NCBI RefSeq assembly: GCF_024294805.1
Contig: NZ_JANCLU010000019.1
Span: forward strand, 39,944 to 103,943
Origin: Alsobacter ponti
GTDB taxonomy: Bacteria; Pseudomonadota; Alphaproteobacteria; Rhizobiales; Beijerinckiaceae
Length of the DNA: 64,000 nucleotides
Direction: 5' to 3'
The notes beneath the pieces are model-generated. The model saw only the letters and a list, made by a program, of their open reading frames with translations, was not told where the DNA came from and searched no databases. Below, piece after piece: positions 36,779 through 45,677 of the stretch. Numbering within the stretch: position 1 is the stretch's first letter; the number at the start of each line of letters is the position of its first letter. Position numbers and translations under genes: made by a program.

Positions 36779-38293
36779 TTACCGCGTCCTGACGCTTCGC
36801 AACAGGAACGGCGGCACATGATCGCCGAGTCCGATGACCGGCGCCTCGTCGCGATCCTCGCGCGCGGGGCGCTTGCGATCCCGGGCCTGGTCGCCGCGAG
36901 GCGCACGAGCCGGGGCAGGGGACCGCTCGGGACGGGGTTCGCGGGGCGCGGGCGCGGCGGCGCGCTCCTCGCGGGGGCGCTCCTCCCGGGGACGCTCTTC
37001 GCGGGAACGCTCCTCGCGCGGACGATCCTCGCGGGGACGATCGCCCCTCGGGGCGCGGTCCTCACGGGCGCGGTCCTCGCGGCCGCGGCCCTCGCGGCCT
37101 CCGGTGCGGCCCCGGCGCTCGCCCGTGCGGGCGCGGCGCTCGCGCGGCGCGCCGTCATCGTCGGCAGCGGTGGTCGGCCCGTCCCACTCGATGGCGTTGC
37201 CGATCATGTGCTCGATGGCGGCGAGCGACTTGCCGTCCTCCGAGGTGACGATGGTGTAGGCGGTGCCCTTGCGGCCCGCGCGGCCGGTGCGGCCGATGCG
37301 GTGGACATAGTCCTCGGCGTGATGGGGCACGTCGAAGTTGAACACGTGGCTGACATCGGGGATGTCGAGGCCGCGCGCCGCCACGTCGCTGGCGACGAGA
37401 AGCTGCGTCGCGCCGCTGCGGAAGCCTTCCAGCGCCGCCATGCGGGCGCGCTGGTCCATGTCGCCGTGCAACGCCGCGACGTTGAAGCCGTGGCGTTCGA
37501 GCGACTTGTGAACCACCTGCACGTCGCGCTTGCGATTGCAGAAGATGATGGCGTTCTTGAAGTCCGGCTGGTTGCGCACGAGGTTGCGCAGCACTTCGCG
37601 CTTTCCGGCGGGGTCGTGCCGGGCCGCTATCAGGCGTTGCGTGATCGTCGAGGCTGTGGTTGCCTGACGCGCAACTTCCAATCGTACCGGGTTGTGAAGG
37701 AACGTCTCGGTCAGCCGCTGGATTTCCGGCGGCATGGTCGCGGAGAAGAACAGGGTTTGCCTCGTGAAAGGCACCATGCGGCAGATGCGCTCGATGTCCG
37801 GGATGAAGCCCATGTCGAGCATCCGGTCGGCTTCGTCGATGACCAGGATCTCGATGCCCGTCAGCAGCAGCTTGCCGCGCTCGAAATGGTCGAGCAGCCG
37901 CCCCGGCGTCGCGATCAGCACATCCACGCCGCGCGTGATCTTCATGTCCTGGTCGCCGAACGACACGCCGCCGATGAGCAGCGCGACGTTCAGCTTCTGC
38001 TGCGCGCCGTATTTGTTGAAGCTTTCCTCGACCTGCGCGGCCAGTTCGCGCGTCGGCTCGAGGATGAGCGTGCGCGGCATGCGCGCGCGGGCGCGCCCCT
38101 GTTCGAGCAGCGTCAGCATCGGCAGCGTGAACGCCGCCGTCTTGCCGGTGCCCGTCTGCGCGATGCCCAGCACGTCGCGCCGGGCCAGCACTTCGGGAAT
38201 GGCCTGCTCCTGGATGGGAGTCGGCTGCGTGTATCCGGAGGCGGTGACGGCCTCGAGAACTTTCTGGCTCAGTCCAAGATCAGAGAAATTCAT
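36779..38293 (-). CDS. DEAD-box RNA helicase, RhlE-like, with Arg/Glu-rich repeat tail
   Basis: ATP-dependent RNA unwinding, often in ribosome assembly and cold growth. The core (about residues 1-375) has the Q motif region SGYTQPTPIQEQAIP, motif I AQTGTGKT, motif II VIDEADRMLDMGF, motif III SATMPP, and motif VI HRIGRTGRAGRKG. The core is followed by an acidic-basic, disordered tail of about 125 residues with tandem PREER/PREDR units and RGGR-type stretches, ending VIGLGDHVPPFLLRSVRTR. Such tails bind RNA and may drive condensation. Normal-length RhlE is shorter. The start codon is ATG (MNFSDLGLSQKVLEAV). The encoding DNA at 36962-37084 is a degenerate 15-bp tandem repeat. Confidence 0.93.
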   Translation of the reverse strand: MNFSDLGLSQKVLEAVTASGYTQPTPIQEQAIPEVLARRDVLGIAQTGTGKTAAFTLPMLTLLEQGRARARMPRTLILEPTRELAAQVEESFNKYGAQQKLNVALLIGGVSFGDQDMKITRGVDVLIATPGRLLDHFERGKLLLTGIEILVIDEADRMLDMGFIPDIERICRMVPFTRQTLFFSATMPPEIQRLTETFLHNPVRLEVARQATTASTITQRLIAARHDPAGKREVLRNLVRNQPDFKNAIIFCNRKRDVQVVHKSLERHGFNVAALHGDMDQRARMAALEGFRSGATQLLVASDVAARGLDIPDVSHVFNFDVPHHAEDYVHRIGRTGRAGRKGTAYTIVTSEDGKSLAAIEHMIGNAIEWDGPTTAADDDGAPRERRARTGERRGRTGGREGRGREDRAREDRAPRGDRPREDRPREERSREERPREERPREERAAAPAPREPRPERSPAPARAPRGDQARDRKRPAREDRDEAPVIGLGDHVPPFLLRSVRTR

Positions 38294-38478
38294 GTTTCGC
38301 TGCCGCCTCGTATCGCGGCGATCGACGCTCGGTGGCGTGGAATCTCGGTTGGCCGGAAAGCGCGTCGCAGATGATCCTCGGCCAAACCTTATGAGGATGC
38401 CGGGAACATAGGGAAATTTGCCCGCAAGTCAATTCGCACATTTACGGGCGTCCCGAACACCCCCGAAGACAGGACATC

Positions 38479-39180
38479 ATGACAGAACCGCTCGTCCTCA
38501 TTCCCGGCCTCAATTGCACCGATGCGCTGTTCGCCGATCAGGTCGCGGAACTCGGCCGGGGCAGGGCGGTCAGCGTCGCCGATCATCGGCAGGACGAGAG
38601 CATCGCCGCCATCGCGGCGCGCGCGCTCGCCGCCGCGCCCGAGCGCTTCGCGCTCGCCGGCCTGTCGATGGGCGGCTACGTCGCGCTCGAGATCGTGCGG
38701 ATGGCGCCGGCGCGCGTGACCCGCCTGGCGCTGCTCGATACTTCGGCGCGGCCCGACACGCTGGAGGCAACCGCGCGCCGCGGGCGGCTGATGGAGATCG
38801 CCGGCCGCGACTTTCCCGCCGTCCACGGGGAGCTGTGGCCCATCCTCGTCGCTCCCGCCCGTCGCAATGACGCGGAACTCGACGCAAAGGTGCGCGCGAT
38901 GGCCGACGAGACCGGGCCGGAGGCCTTCGTGCGGCAGGAGCGGGCGATCATCGGGCGGATGGACTCGCGGCCCTTCCTCGCGTCCATCGCCGTGCCGACG
39001 CTGGTTCTGGTGGGCGAGCACGACGTGCTGACGCCGCCCGACCACGCCATCGAAATGAAGCAGGCGATCCCCGGCGCTAGCCTCGCGGTGATCGAGGAGG
39101 CCGGTCACCTCACCGCACTGGAGCGGCCCGGCGAGGTCACCGCCGCGCTTGCGGCATGGCTGGAACGGCCGGCGGCGTGA
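38479..39180 (+). CDS. Alpha/beta fold hydrolase
   Basis: A 233-residue cytoplasmic hydrolase of the alpha/beta superfamily. The nucleophile elbow is LAGLSMGGYVALE (Ser in GLSMGG), the acid is in LVGEHDVLTPPDH, and the catalytic His in IEEAGHLTALERPGEV. The oxyanion region is LIPGLNCTDALF. The substrate cannot be told from sequence. It is divergent from the helicase across 185 bases and its 3' end overlaps the convergent small-protein gene by 44 bases. The start was taken at ATG MTEPLVLIPG. Confidence 0.88.
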   Translation: MTEPLVLIPGLNCTDALFADQVAELGRGRAVSVADHRQDESIAAIAARALAAAPERFALAGLSMGGYVALEIVRMAPARVTRLALLDTSARPDTLEATARRGRLMEIAGRDFPAVHGELWPILVAPARRNDAELDAKVRAMADETGPEAFVRQERAIIGRMDSRPFLASIAVPTLVLVGEHDVLTPPDHAIEMKQAIPGASLAVIEEAGHLTALERPGEVTAALAAWLERPAA

Positions 39181-39406
39181 GGGAGAGGGGCCGCTCGACC
39201 CGCCCGATCGAGCTGGTCGTCAGCTCGGGCTCGCGTGGAAACGCGGGCGAGGCGGGGTAGCGACTGGGGCTGGCGGTCGGCAATTCGGCCGAGACCGCCG
39301 GCCGCGTCGAGGTGAGGTAGTGGGCCACGGCCGCCGAGCCGACGCACAGCGCCGCCCCCGCGAACAAGGACCCCAACAGCAGGCTCCGACCGGCGATACC
39401 GTCCAT
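39137..39406 (-). CDS. Small single-pass membrane protein (89 aa), Pro-rich
   Basis: A short protein starting MDGIAGRSLLLGSLFAG, with one hydrophobic helix (about residues 8-30) and a Ser/Pro/Thr-rich remainder with no domain. GGAG lies eight bases before the ATG. It overlaps the 3' end of the hydrolase gene in the opposite direction and lies in the otherwise empty space between two genes. The design (N-terminal helix, proline-rich tail of low complexity) resembles the 54-residue protein at 46812-46976. No family recognised. The RBS, helix and coding-like composition support it; it could still be a chance frame. Confidence 0.5.
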   Translation of the reverse strand: MDGIAGRSLLLGSLFAGAALCVGSAAVAHYLTSTRPAVSAELPTASPSRYPASPAFPREPELTTSSIGRVERPLSLTPPAVPAMPQARR

Positions 39407-39480
39407 CGTCCGCGCTCCACGCCGCGCGCCCCCATGTCGAGGATCATGCGCGCGCAAGGTTAACGGAGACTTGCGGACAC

Positions 39481-40026
39481 TCAGGGCGTGCGCGGGCCGA
39501 GCATGCGCTGCATGGTGCCGTCGCGCAGCACGCGCTCGTGCCACACCGCGGCGGCGGCATGCACGGCCACCATGGCCATCAGCGCCCAGGAGAGCAGTTC
39601 GTGGACCTCCTTCGTCGGGCGCGCCAGCGCGCGGTCCGCGGCGATCGGGGACGGGATCGAAAAGATTCCGAAATCGATGGGCAGGCCGCGCGAGAACGCC
39701 GTGGCCAGCCCGGCCACCAGCACCGCGGCGACGACCACGTAGAGCCCCAGGTGCCCGACCTTGGCCAGCAGCGCCATCAGCGCGCCGCCTGCCTCGGAGA
39801 CCGGCGGGGCCGCGTGGGTGAGTCGCCAGGCCACACGCAGCACGAGGAGCAGCAGCGTGATCGCCCCGAAGGCGACGTGCACCTGCACGACGCCGCGTTC
39901 CCAGTCGCGCGGGAAGGCGTCGACGGCGAGCCCGAGCGCCATCAGGCCGAGAACCAGCGCCGCCATCGTCCAGTGGAACGTGCGCGACACGCTGTCGTAA
40001 TGATGCAAACCCTGCTCGGCGGCCAT
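39481..40026 (-). CDS. Cytochrome b561-family membrane protein
   Basis: A 181-residue di-haem membrane protein of the bacterial cytochrome b561 family, thought to move electrons from quinol in the inner membrane. Four membrane helices are clear. Haem ligand histidines are present: VSRTFHWTMAALVLGL, VVQVHVAFGAITLLLL, KVGHLGLYVVVAAV and WALMAMVAVHAAAAVWHE. It lies 119 bases upstream of parE on the same strand and may be its neighbour in transcription direction only. Some relatives act with superoxide or catecholate reduction; the function here is not shown. Confidence 0.9.
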   Translation of the reverse strand: MAAEQGLHHYDSVSRTFHWTMAALVLGLMALGLAVDAFPRDWERGVVQVHVAFGAITLLLLVLRVAWRLTHAAPPVSEAGGALMALLAKVGHLGLYVVVAAVLVAGLATAFSRGLPIDFGIFSIPSPIAADRALARPTKEVHELLSWALMAMVAVHAAAAVWHERVLRDGTMQRMLGPRTP

Positions 40027-40146
40027 GCGACCCTTCCTTTCGGCGATCTTCGTTCCCGGGGGATGGGTGCGACCCTAATGGCCGATGCTGACGCGAGGCT
40101 GACGGCCGCGCGGGATTTCACGCAGGCGAGGCGTCGCGCCGCCGCC

Positions 40147-42225
40147 TCAGATGTCGACGAGCTCCGTGGCGAAGGCGGCCCGCTCCTGGATGAAGGAGAA
40201 CCGCGCCTCCGGCTTGTTGCCCATCAGCCGCTCCACCGAGTCCGCGGTGTCCTCGCGCTCGTCGGAGACGATGCGCACCCGCAGCAGCGTGCGCTTGCGC
40301 GGGTCCATCGTGGTTTCCTTGAGCTGCGCCGGCATCATCTCGCCGAGGCCCTTGAATCGGCCGATCTCGACGTTCGACTTGCCCTTGAACACGGTGCGCA
40401 GCAGCTCGGCCCGGTGCGCGTCGTCGCGGGCGTAGACCGTCGTGCCGCCGTGCGACAGGCGGTAAAGCGGCGGCACGGCGAGGTAGAGGTGGCCGTTGTC
40501 GATGAGGCGCGGCGTCTGGCGGTAGAAGAAGGTGATGAGCAGCGAGGCGATGTGGGCGCCGTCCACGTCGGCGTCCGTCATGATGACGACCTTGTCGTAG
40601 CGCAGGTCCTCGTCGCGGTAGTGGCTCCCGCCCCCGCAGCCCAGCGCCTGCATGAGGTCGCCGAGCTGCTGGTTGGCGGCGAGCTTGTCGCGCGTCGCGT
40701 TGGCGACGTTGAGGATCTTGCCGCGCAGCGGCAGCACCGCCTGGGTGGCGCGGTCGCGGGCCTGCTTGGCGGAGCCGCCGGCCGAATCGCCTTCCACGAT
40801 GAACAGCTCCGACCCGGCCGCGCCGGCGGCCGTGCAGTCGGCGAGCTTGCCGGGCAGGCGCAGCTTGCGCACGGCCGTCTTGCGCGCGACCTCCTTCTCC
40901 TGGCGGCGGCGCAGTCGCTCCTCGGCGCGGTCGATGCTCCAGTCGAGCAGCTTGTTGGCCTGGGAGGGCGAGGCGGCCAGCCAGTGGTCGAAGGCGTCGC
41001 GCACGGCCGTCTCGACGATGCGCGAGGCCTCCAGCGTCGCCAGCTTGTCCTTGGTCTGGCCCTGGAACTCGGGCTCGCGGATGAACACCGACAGCATCGC
41101 CGCGCAGGTCGCCATGACGTCGTCGGTGGTGACGGCGGCCGCGCGCTTGCCCTGGCCGACGCGCTCGGCGTGGTCCTTCAGCGCGCGCAGCAGCGCGATG
41201 CGCAGGCCCGATTCGTGGGTGCCGCCCTCGGGCGTCGGAATGGTGTTGCAGTAGGAGTTGACGAAGCCGTCCTCGCCGCCGCCGAGCCACGCGATGGCCC
41301 ATTCCAGCGAGCCGTGCCCGCCCGGCTTCTCGATCTTGCCGGCGAAGATCTGGTCGGCGACCAGCTCGCGCCCCTCGATCTCGCGCGCCAGGTAGTCGCG
41401 CAGGCCCGCCGGGAAGCGGAACGTGGCCTCCTCCGGCACGCCGGCGACGCCCTCCAGCAGCGACGGCGCGCACGACCAGCGGATCTCGACGCCGCCGAAC
41501 AGATAGGCCTTGGAGCGCGCCATCTTGAACAGGCGCTTGGGCGAGAACTTGGCGTCCGCCCCGAAGATCAGCGGGTCCGGGTGGAAGCGCACGCGCGTGC
41601 CGCGCCGGTTCTGCACCTTGCCGAGCGCCGTCACCGGCCCCTGCGGGTGGCCGCGCGAGAAGCTCTGGCGGTAAAGCTGCTGGCCGCGCGCCACCTCGAC
41701 GTCGAGCACGTCCGACAGGGCGTTGACGACCGAGACGCCGACGCCGTGCAGGCCGCCTGAGGTCTCGTAGACCTTGGAGTCGAACTTACCGCCGGCATGC
41801 AGCGTGGTCATGATGACCTCGAGCGCCGACTTGTCGGGGAACTTGGGGTGCGAGTCGACCGGGATGCCGCGCCCGTTGTCGGTGACGGTGACGAAGCCGC
41901 CTTCCTCCAGCGCCACGTCGATGAAGCTGGCGTGGCCGGCCACCGCCTCGTCCATGGCGTTGTCGATCACCTCGGCGAAGAGGTGGTGCAGCGCCTTCTC
42001 GTCGGTGCCGCCGATATACATGCCGGGGCGGCGGCGGACGGGCTCCAGCCCCTCCAGCACCTCGATGTCGGACGCGGTGTAGCCGCTCTCGCCCGGCGTG
42101 CCGGACGGCACCGCCGCCAGAGGCGGGCGCTTGCCCGCGGCCTTCGACGCCTTTCCGCCCGCCGCCTCGGCCGGCGGCAGCTTGCGCGCCGCCGCGCCGC
42201 CGAAGAGATCCCCTGAATCCGCCAT
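40147..42225 (-). CDS. parE: DNA topoisomerase IV subunit B
   Basis: ATPase subunit of topoisomerase IV, which decatenates daughter chromosomes. The 692-residue protein has an N-terminal GHKL ATPase domain (EVIDNAMDEAVAGHA, TVTDNGRGIPVDSHPK, SGGLHGVGVSVVNALS), the transducer domain, and the TOPRIM domain with EGDSAGGSAKQARDRATQAVLPLRGKILNV (quoted in part) and IMTDADVDGAHI. Topo IV-type length and the LHAGGKFDS form distinguish it from GyrB, although the alpha-type N-terminal extension of about 50 residues (MADSGDLFGG...) is also typical of ParE. No parC gene is in the window. Start codon is the only ATG before the domain. Confidence 0.95.
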   Translation of the reverse strand: MADSGDLFGGAAARKLPPAEAAGGKASKAAGKRPPLAAVPSGTPGESGYTASDIEVLEGLEPVRRRPGMYIGGTDEKALHHLFAEVIDNAMDEAVAGHASFIDVALEEGGFVTVTDNGRGIPVDSHPKFPDKSALEVIMTTLHAGGKFDSKVYETSGGLHGVGVSVVNALSDVLDVEVARGQQLYRQSFSRGHPQGPVTALGKVQNRRGTRVRFHPDPLIFGADAKFSPKRLFKMARSKAYLFGGVEIRWSCAPSLLEGVAGVPEEATFRFPAGLRDYLAREIEGRELVADQIFAGKIEKPGGHGSLEWAIAWLGGGEDGFVNSYCNTIPTPEGGTHESGLRIALLRALKDHAERVGQGKRAAAVTTDDVMATCAAMLSVFIREPEFQGQTKDKLATLEASRIVETAVRDAFDHWLAASPSQANKLLDWSIDRAEERLRRRQEKEVARKTAVRKLRLPGKLADCTAAGAAGSELFIVEGDSAGGSAKQARDRATQAVLPLRGKILNVANATRDKLAANQQLGDLMQALGCGGGSHYRDEDLRYDKVVIMTDADVDGAHIASLLITFFYRQTPRLIDNGHLYLAVPPLYRLSHGGTTVYARDDAHRAELLRTVFKGKSNVEIGRFKGLGEMMPAQLKETTMDPRKRTLLRVRIVSDEREDTADSVERLMGNKPEARFSFIQERAAFATELVDI

Positions 42226-42324
42226 GTATCCCGGCCGCCCTCGATTGATTCGCTTCCGCTTAATATGCCACGCCGCCGCGCGCCAGCCCTCCCCGCGCGA
42301 ACGAAGGGGATACGCGGGCCGGCC

Positions 42325-42642
42325 TCACGCCGCCGAGGCGGCGCAAGCGGGGGCGTCGTCATCAACGCCGCAAACACGGCGGCGCGATGGCCGCTTGCTC
42401 AGCGACTCGCCCGCGGCCGAGTCGCTTCCGTCGAGCCGGGCGGCCAGCCGCTCCGCGCCGGCGAGCGGCGAGGGGGCCTCGTGGAAGGCGCGCATCACCT
42501 CGTCCGGCCGCAGCCCGGCCCGCCTGATGCTGACGCCGCGCCGCTTGCGCAGATGGCGGTTCACCGCCACGAGCCAGGTCATGAACGCGTCGAGCTCGTC
42601 GGTTCCGAGCTCGGGCAAAGGGAGGCCGGCGAAGGTCGTCAT
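42325..42642 (-). CDS. Conserved hypothetical protein (105 aa)
   Basis: A small soluble protein starting MTTFAGLPLPELGTDELDAF. The first 70 residues contain a plausible helical domain: DAFMTWLVAVNRHLRKRRG, then RRAGLRPDEVMRAFHEAPSPLAG. The last 35 residues are low-complexity and acidic. Similar short proteins with the MTWLVAVNRHLR block are, from memory, present in other Rhizobiales, but I cannot verify that. No Shine-Dalgarno is obvious, so the start is uncertain. It lies between parE and a divergent DUF2189 gene. A different long frame on the same DNA was judged its shadow. Confidence 0.55.
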   Translation of the reverse strand: MTTFAGLPLPELGTDELDAFMTWLVAVNRHLRKRRGVSIRRAGLRPDEVMRAFHEAPSPLAGAERLAARLDGSDSAAGESLSKRPSRRRVCGVDDDAPACAASAA

Positions 42643-42821
42643 GGCGGGAATCCGTTGGGTCGATCCGCTGGGTGTCGAGTGGAACAGAGTGCATTCGAGG
42701 CGCGAACAAATCAAGTACGATTTCCATGCGACGCGGCCCGCCTCTTGCCGACGCCCAGCATGGGCTTCACAGTGGGGCCAACAAGCTGGCGCCCCCCGGC
42801 CGGCGGACATGGAGGGAGCGC

Positions 42822-43679
42822 ATGAGCGGGCAGGGGCTCGGGAGCGACGCCGTTTCGGTCGCGACGGAAGGCGGCGGGCCGGCGGCGGACGCGGCCCCGG
42901 CGCGCCGGCCGGATCCGGTGATCCGCAAGATCGGCTTCAACGATCTCGGCGAGGCGCTCGGCGCGGGCCTGCGGGACTTCCAGGCCGCGCCTTTGTTCGG
43001 CTTCTTCTTCGGCGGCATCTACGCGCTGGGCGGCATGGCGATCACGTGGTCGGCCTGGGCGGGCGGCCTGCTCTACCTCGTCTATCCGCTGGCGGCCGGC
43101 TTCGCGCTGATCGGGCCGTTCGTGGCGGTCGGGCTCTACGAGGTGTCGCGCATCCGCGAGCAGGGGCGGCGGCCGGGCTGGGGCGAGGTGATGCGCGTGG
43201 TGTTCGCGCAGAGCGGGCGCGAGTTCGGCTGGATGGCCTTCGTCACCATCTTCATGTTCATGATGTGGATGTACCAGGTGCGGCTGCTGCTGGCGCTGTT
43301 CTTCGGCTTCCGCTCGTTCTCGCCGGAGGAGTTCCTCTCCACCGTGCTGACCACGCCCGAGGGGCTGCTGTTCCTCGCCATCGGCCACCTCGACGGCGCG
43401 GTGCTGTCGCTGATCCTGTTCTCGCTGACCGTGGTGTCGTTCCCGCTGCTGCTCGACCGCGAGGTCGATTTCATCACCGCCATGATCACCAGCGTGCGCT
43501 CGGTGATCGCCAACCCGGGGCCGATGGTCGCCTGGGCGGCGGCCGTCGTGCTGCTGCTGATCGCCGCGTCGCTGCCGCTGTTCGCCGGGCTGTTCGTGGT
43601 GCTGCCCATCCTGGGCCACACCACGTGGCATTTGTACCGGCGGCTCGTCGCGCCCGTGCCGGCCGACGGCCCCGCCTGA
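42822..43679 (+). CDS. DUF2189 integral membrane protein
   Basis: A 285-residue inner-membrane protein with about six hydrophobic segments: LFGFFFGGIYALGGMAITW, LLYLVYPLAAGFALIGPFV, WMAFVTIFMFMMWMYQV, AVLSLILFSLTVVSFPLL and two near VVLLLIAASLPLFAGLFVVL. The motif LIGPFVAVGLYEVSRIREQG and DREVDFITAMITSVRSV are typical of DUF2189 (often annotated as conserved membrane protein). GGAGGGAG precedes the ATG. Function is unknown. Its upstream gap to the divergent 105-codon gene is 179 bases. The next gene (M20) starts 81 bases downstream. Confidence 0.88.
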   Translation: MSGQGLGSDAVSVATEGGGPAADAAPARRPDPVIRKIGFNDLGEALGAGLRDFQAAPLFGFFFGGIYALGGMAITWSAWAGGLLYLVYPLAAGFALIGPFVAVGLYEVSRIREQGRRPGWGEVMRVVFAQSGREFGWMAFVTIFMFMMWMYQVRLLLALFFGFRSFSPEEFLSTVLTTPEGLLFLAIGHLDGAVLSLILFSLTVVSFPLLLDREVDFITAMITSVRSVIANPGPMVAWAAAVVLLLIAASLPLFAGLFVVLPILGHTTWHLYRRLVAPVPADGPA

Positions 43680-43760
43680 GGTGGCGGGGCGCGGGGCGAT
43701 CCACTAGCTTCCAACGCACCCCGCCGCCCGACTCGCCCGGCGGGTTCCGTGGAGACCGCC

Positions 43761-44897
43761 ATGCCGACCGACCCGACCCCGCTCCCCCTGCCGCGCCTCG
43801 TGGAGGGCATCTCGCGCTGGGCGGAGATCGAGAGCCCCACGCATGACGCGGCGGCGGTCAACGCCTGCCTCGACGCGGTCGAGCGGGAGGTCGCCGGCGC
43901 GCCCGTGGCGCTGGAGCGCCTTCCCGGGCGCGACGGCCTCGGCGACATGCTGGTGCTGCGCGCCGGCCCCCGCACCGAAGCGCCGGGCGTGCTGGTGATG
44001 TCCCACCTCGACACGGTGCATCCGGTCGGCACGCTGGCCCGCGACCTGCCGGTGCGCGTCGAGGGCGACCGGCTCTACGGGCCCGGCGTCTACGACATGA
44101 AGGGCGGCGCCTATCTGGCGCTGCGCGCCTTCCTCAGTGTCGCGGCCGAGGGCTCGGCGCGCCTGCCGCTGACCTTCCTGTTCACGCCCGACGAGGAGAT
44201 CGGCTCGCCGATCAGCCGGCCGGTCATCGAGGATTTCGCGCGCCGTTCCGCCTACGCGCTCGTCACCGAGCCCGGGCGCGACGGCGGCAAGGTCGTCACC
44301 GGCCGCAAGGGCGTGGGGCGTTTCGACGTCCGGCTGGAAGGGCGGCCCTCGCACGCCGGCTCGCGCCACCAGGACGGGCGCAGCGCCATCCGCGAGGCGG
44401 CGCGCCAGATCCTCGACATCGAGGCGATGACCGACTACGGCCACGGCGTCACCACCACGGTCGGCATGATGCAGGGCGGCACGGCGGCCAACGTGGTGCC
44501 GCAGCATGCGGGCTTCTGCGTCGACCTGCGCGTCGTCACGGCGAAGGACGGCGAGGACTACGCGGCGCGCATCCTCGGCCTGCGCCCGCACGACCCCGAC
44601 GTGCGCATCGCGGTGACGGGCGGCATGAACCGCCCGCCCTACGAGAAGGACGACAAGGTCGAGGCCTTGTTCGCCGTCGCCCACGCGCTCGCCAGGGCGG
44701 ACGGCGTCGAGCTGCTCGACGTCCCGCTCACCGGTGGCGGCAGCGACGGCAACTTCACCGCCGCGCTCGGCGTGCCGACGCTGGACGGGCTCGGCATCGA
44801 CGGCGACGGGGCGCACACGCTGCAGGAATACGGGCTGATCTCCTCCATCCTGCCGCGCATGCGGCTGATGGAGGGCCTGCTGCGCACGCTGGGCTGA
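43761..44897 (+). CDS. M20 family metallopeptidase (carboxypeptidase G2-like)
   Basis: A 378-residue zinc peptidase of the M20 family. Metal ligands appear in order: MSHLDTVHPVG (His, Asp), GPGVYDMKGGAYLAL (bridging Asp), and FTPDEEIGSP (general base Glu and ligand Glu), with a distal His ligand in the C-terminal part. The dimerisation/lid domain inserts from about residue 170 to 285 (KGVGRFDVRLEGRPSHAGSRHQDG). Such enzymes cut C-terminal Glu or related groups. ATG with GGAG six bases upstream is preferred over a GTG 12 bases earlier. It is convergent with MarC (5-base gap). The substrate is unknown. Confidence 0.9.
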   Translation: MPTDPTPLPLPRLVEGISRWAEIESPTHDAAAVNACLDAVEREVAGAPVALERLPGRDGLGDMLVLRAGPRTEAPGVLVMSHLDTVHPVGTLARDLPVRVEGDRLYGPGVYDMKGGAYLALRAFLSVAAEGSARLPLTFLFTPDEEIGSPISRPVIEDFARRSAYALVTEPGRDGGKVVTGRKGVGRFDVRLEGRPSHAGSRHQDGRSAIREAARQILDIEAMTDYGHGVTTTVGMMQGGTAANVVPQHAGFCVDLRVVTAKDGEDYAARILGLRPHDPDVRIAVTGGMNRPPYEKDDKVEALFAVAHALARADGVELLDVPLTGGGSDGNFTAALGVPTLDGLGIDGDGAHTLQEYGLISSILPRMRLMEGLLRTLG

Positions 44898-44902
44898 GGC
44901 GT

Positions 44903-45535
44903 TCAGCCCGCCGTCACGATGGCGCGCACGCCGTCGGCGACGAACTGCACCGCCAGCGCCGCGAGGATCACTCCCAGCAGCCGCGTCAGCACGACGTTGC
45001 CCGTCACGCCGAGCGCCTTCGAGATGCGCGTCGCGGCGAGGAAGGTGACGAGGCACGACAACGTCACGCCGGCGATCACCGCCATCAGCAGCGCCAGCTT
45101 CACCGGGTCGCCCTGGGCCCGCCCGGCCAGCAGGATCGTCGCGGTGATCGCTCCTGGGCCGGCCATCAGCGGAATGGCGAGGGGGAAGGCGGCGACGTTG
45201 CGGATATGGTCGAGCGTGATCGCCTTCTCGGCGTGCTCGCCCTTGCGGTCCTGCCGGTTGGCGAACACCATCTCGAAGGCGATCCAGAACAGCAGCAGGC
45301 CGCCGGCGATGCGGAACGCCGGCAGGGTGATGCCGAGCGCGGAGAGCAGTTGCGCGCCGACGAAGCCGGACGCCGCCATGATCAGCGCGGCGATGATGCA
45401 GGCGCGAATCGCGACCTGGCGGCGTTCCGCCGTGCTCATGCCCGGCGTGATGCCGAGGAACAGCGGCGCCAGGCCGGGCGGATCGACCGTCACGAGCAGG
45501 GTGACGAGGGCGGAGGCGAGGAAATCGATCGGCAT
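44903..45535 (-). CDS. MarC family membrane protein
   Basis: A 210-residue six-helix inner-membrane protein of the MarC/UPF0056 family. Characteristic text: FLASALVTLLVTVDPPGLAPLFLGIT (quoted as TVDPPGLAPLFLGIT), ACIIAALIMAASGFVGA and FPLAIPLMAGPGAITATILLA. The family has no established transport activity; the old link to multiple antibiotic resistance was withdrawn. Start ATG at MPIDFLASALVTLL; longer frames upstream lack family match. It is convergent with M20 and divergent from the following hypothetical gene. Confidence 0.92.
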   Translation of the reverse strand: MPIDFLASALVTLLVTVDPPGLAPLFLGITPGMSTAERRQVAIRACIIAALIMAASGFVGAQLLSALGITLPAFRIAGGLLLFWIAFEMVFANRQDRKGEHAEKAITLDHIRNVAAFPLAIPLMAGPGAITATILLAGRAQGDPVKLALLMAVIAGVTLSCLVTFLAATRISKALGVTGNVVLTRLLGVILAALAVQFVADGVRAIVTAG

Positions 45536-45677
45536 GGCGCGAGCGTAGCCTGCGCCGGCCCCGCGTGGCCAGAGGGCAGGGCGGGCCTCGCTCGAACCCG
45601 CCCCGCATTGCGCAATGTCAACGACGCGGACGACCCCGCGCGGCCACACTCGTCCTGCTCATCCTCCGGAGACCATC

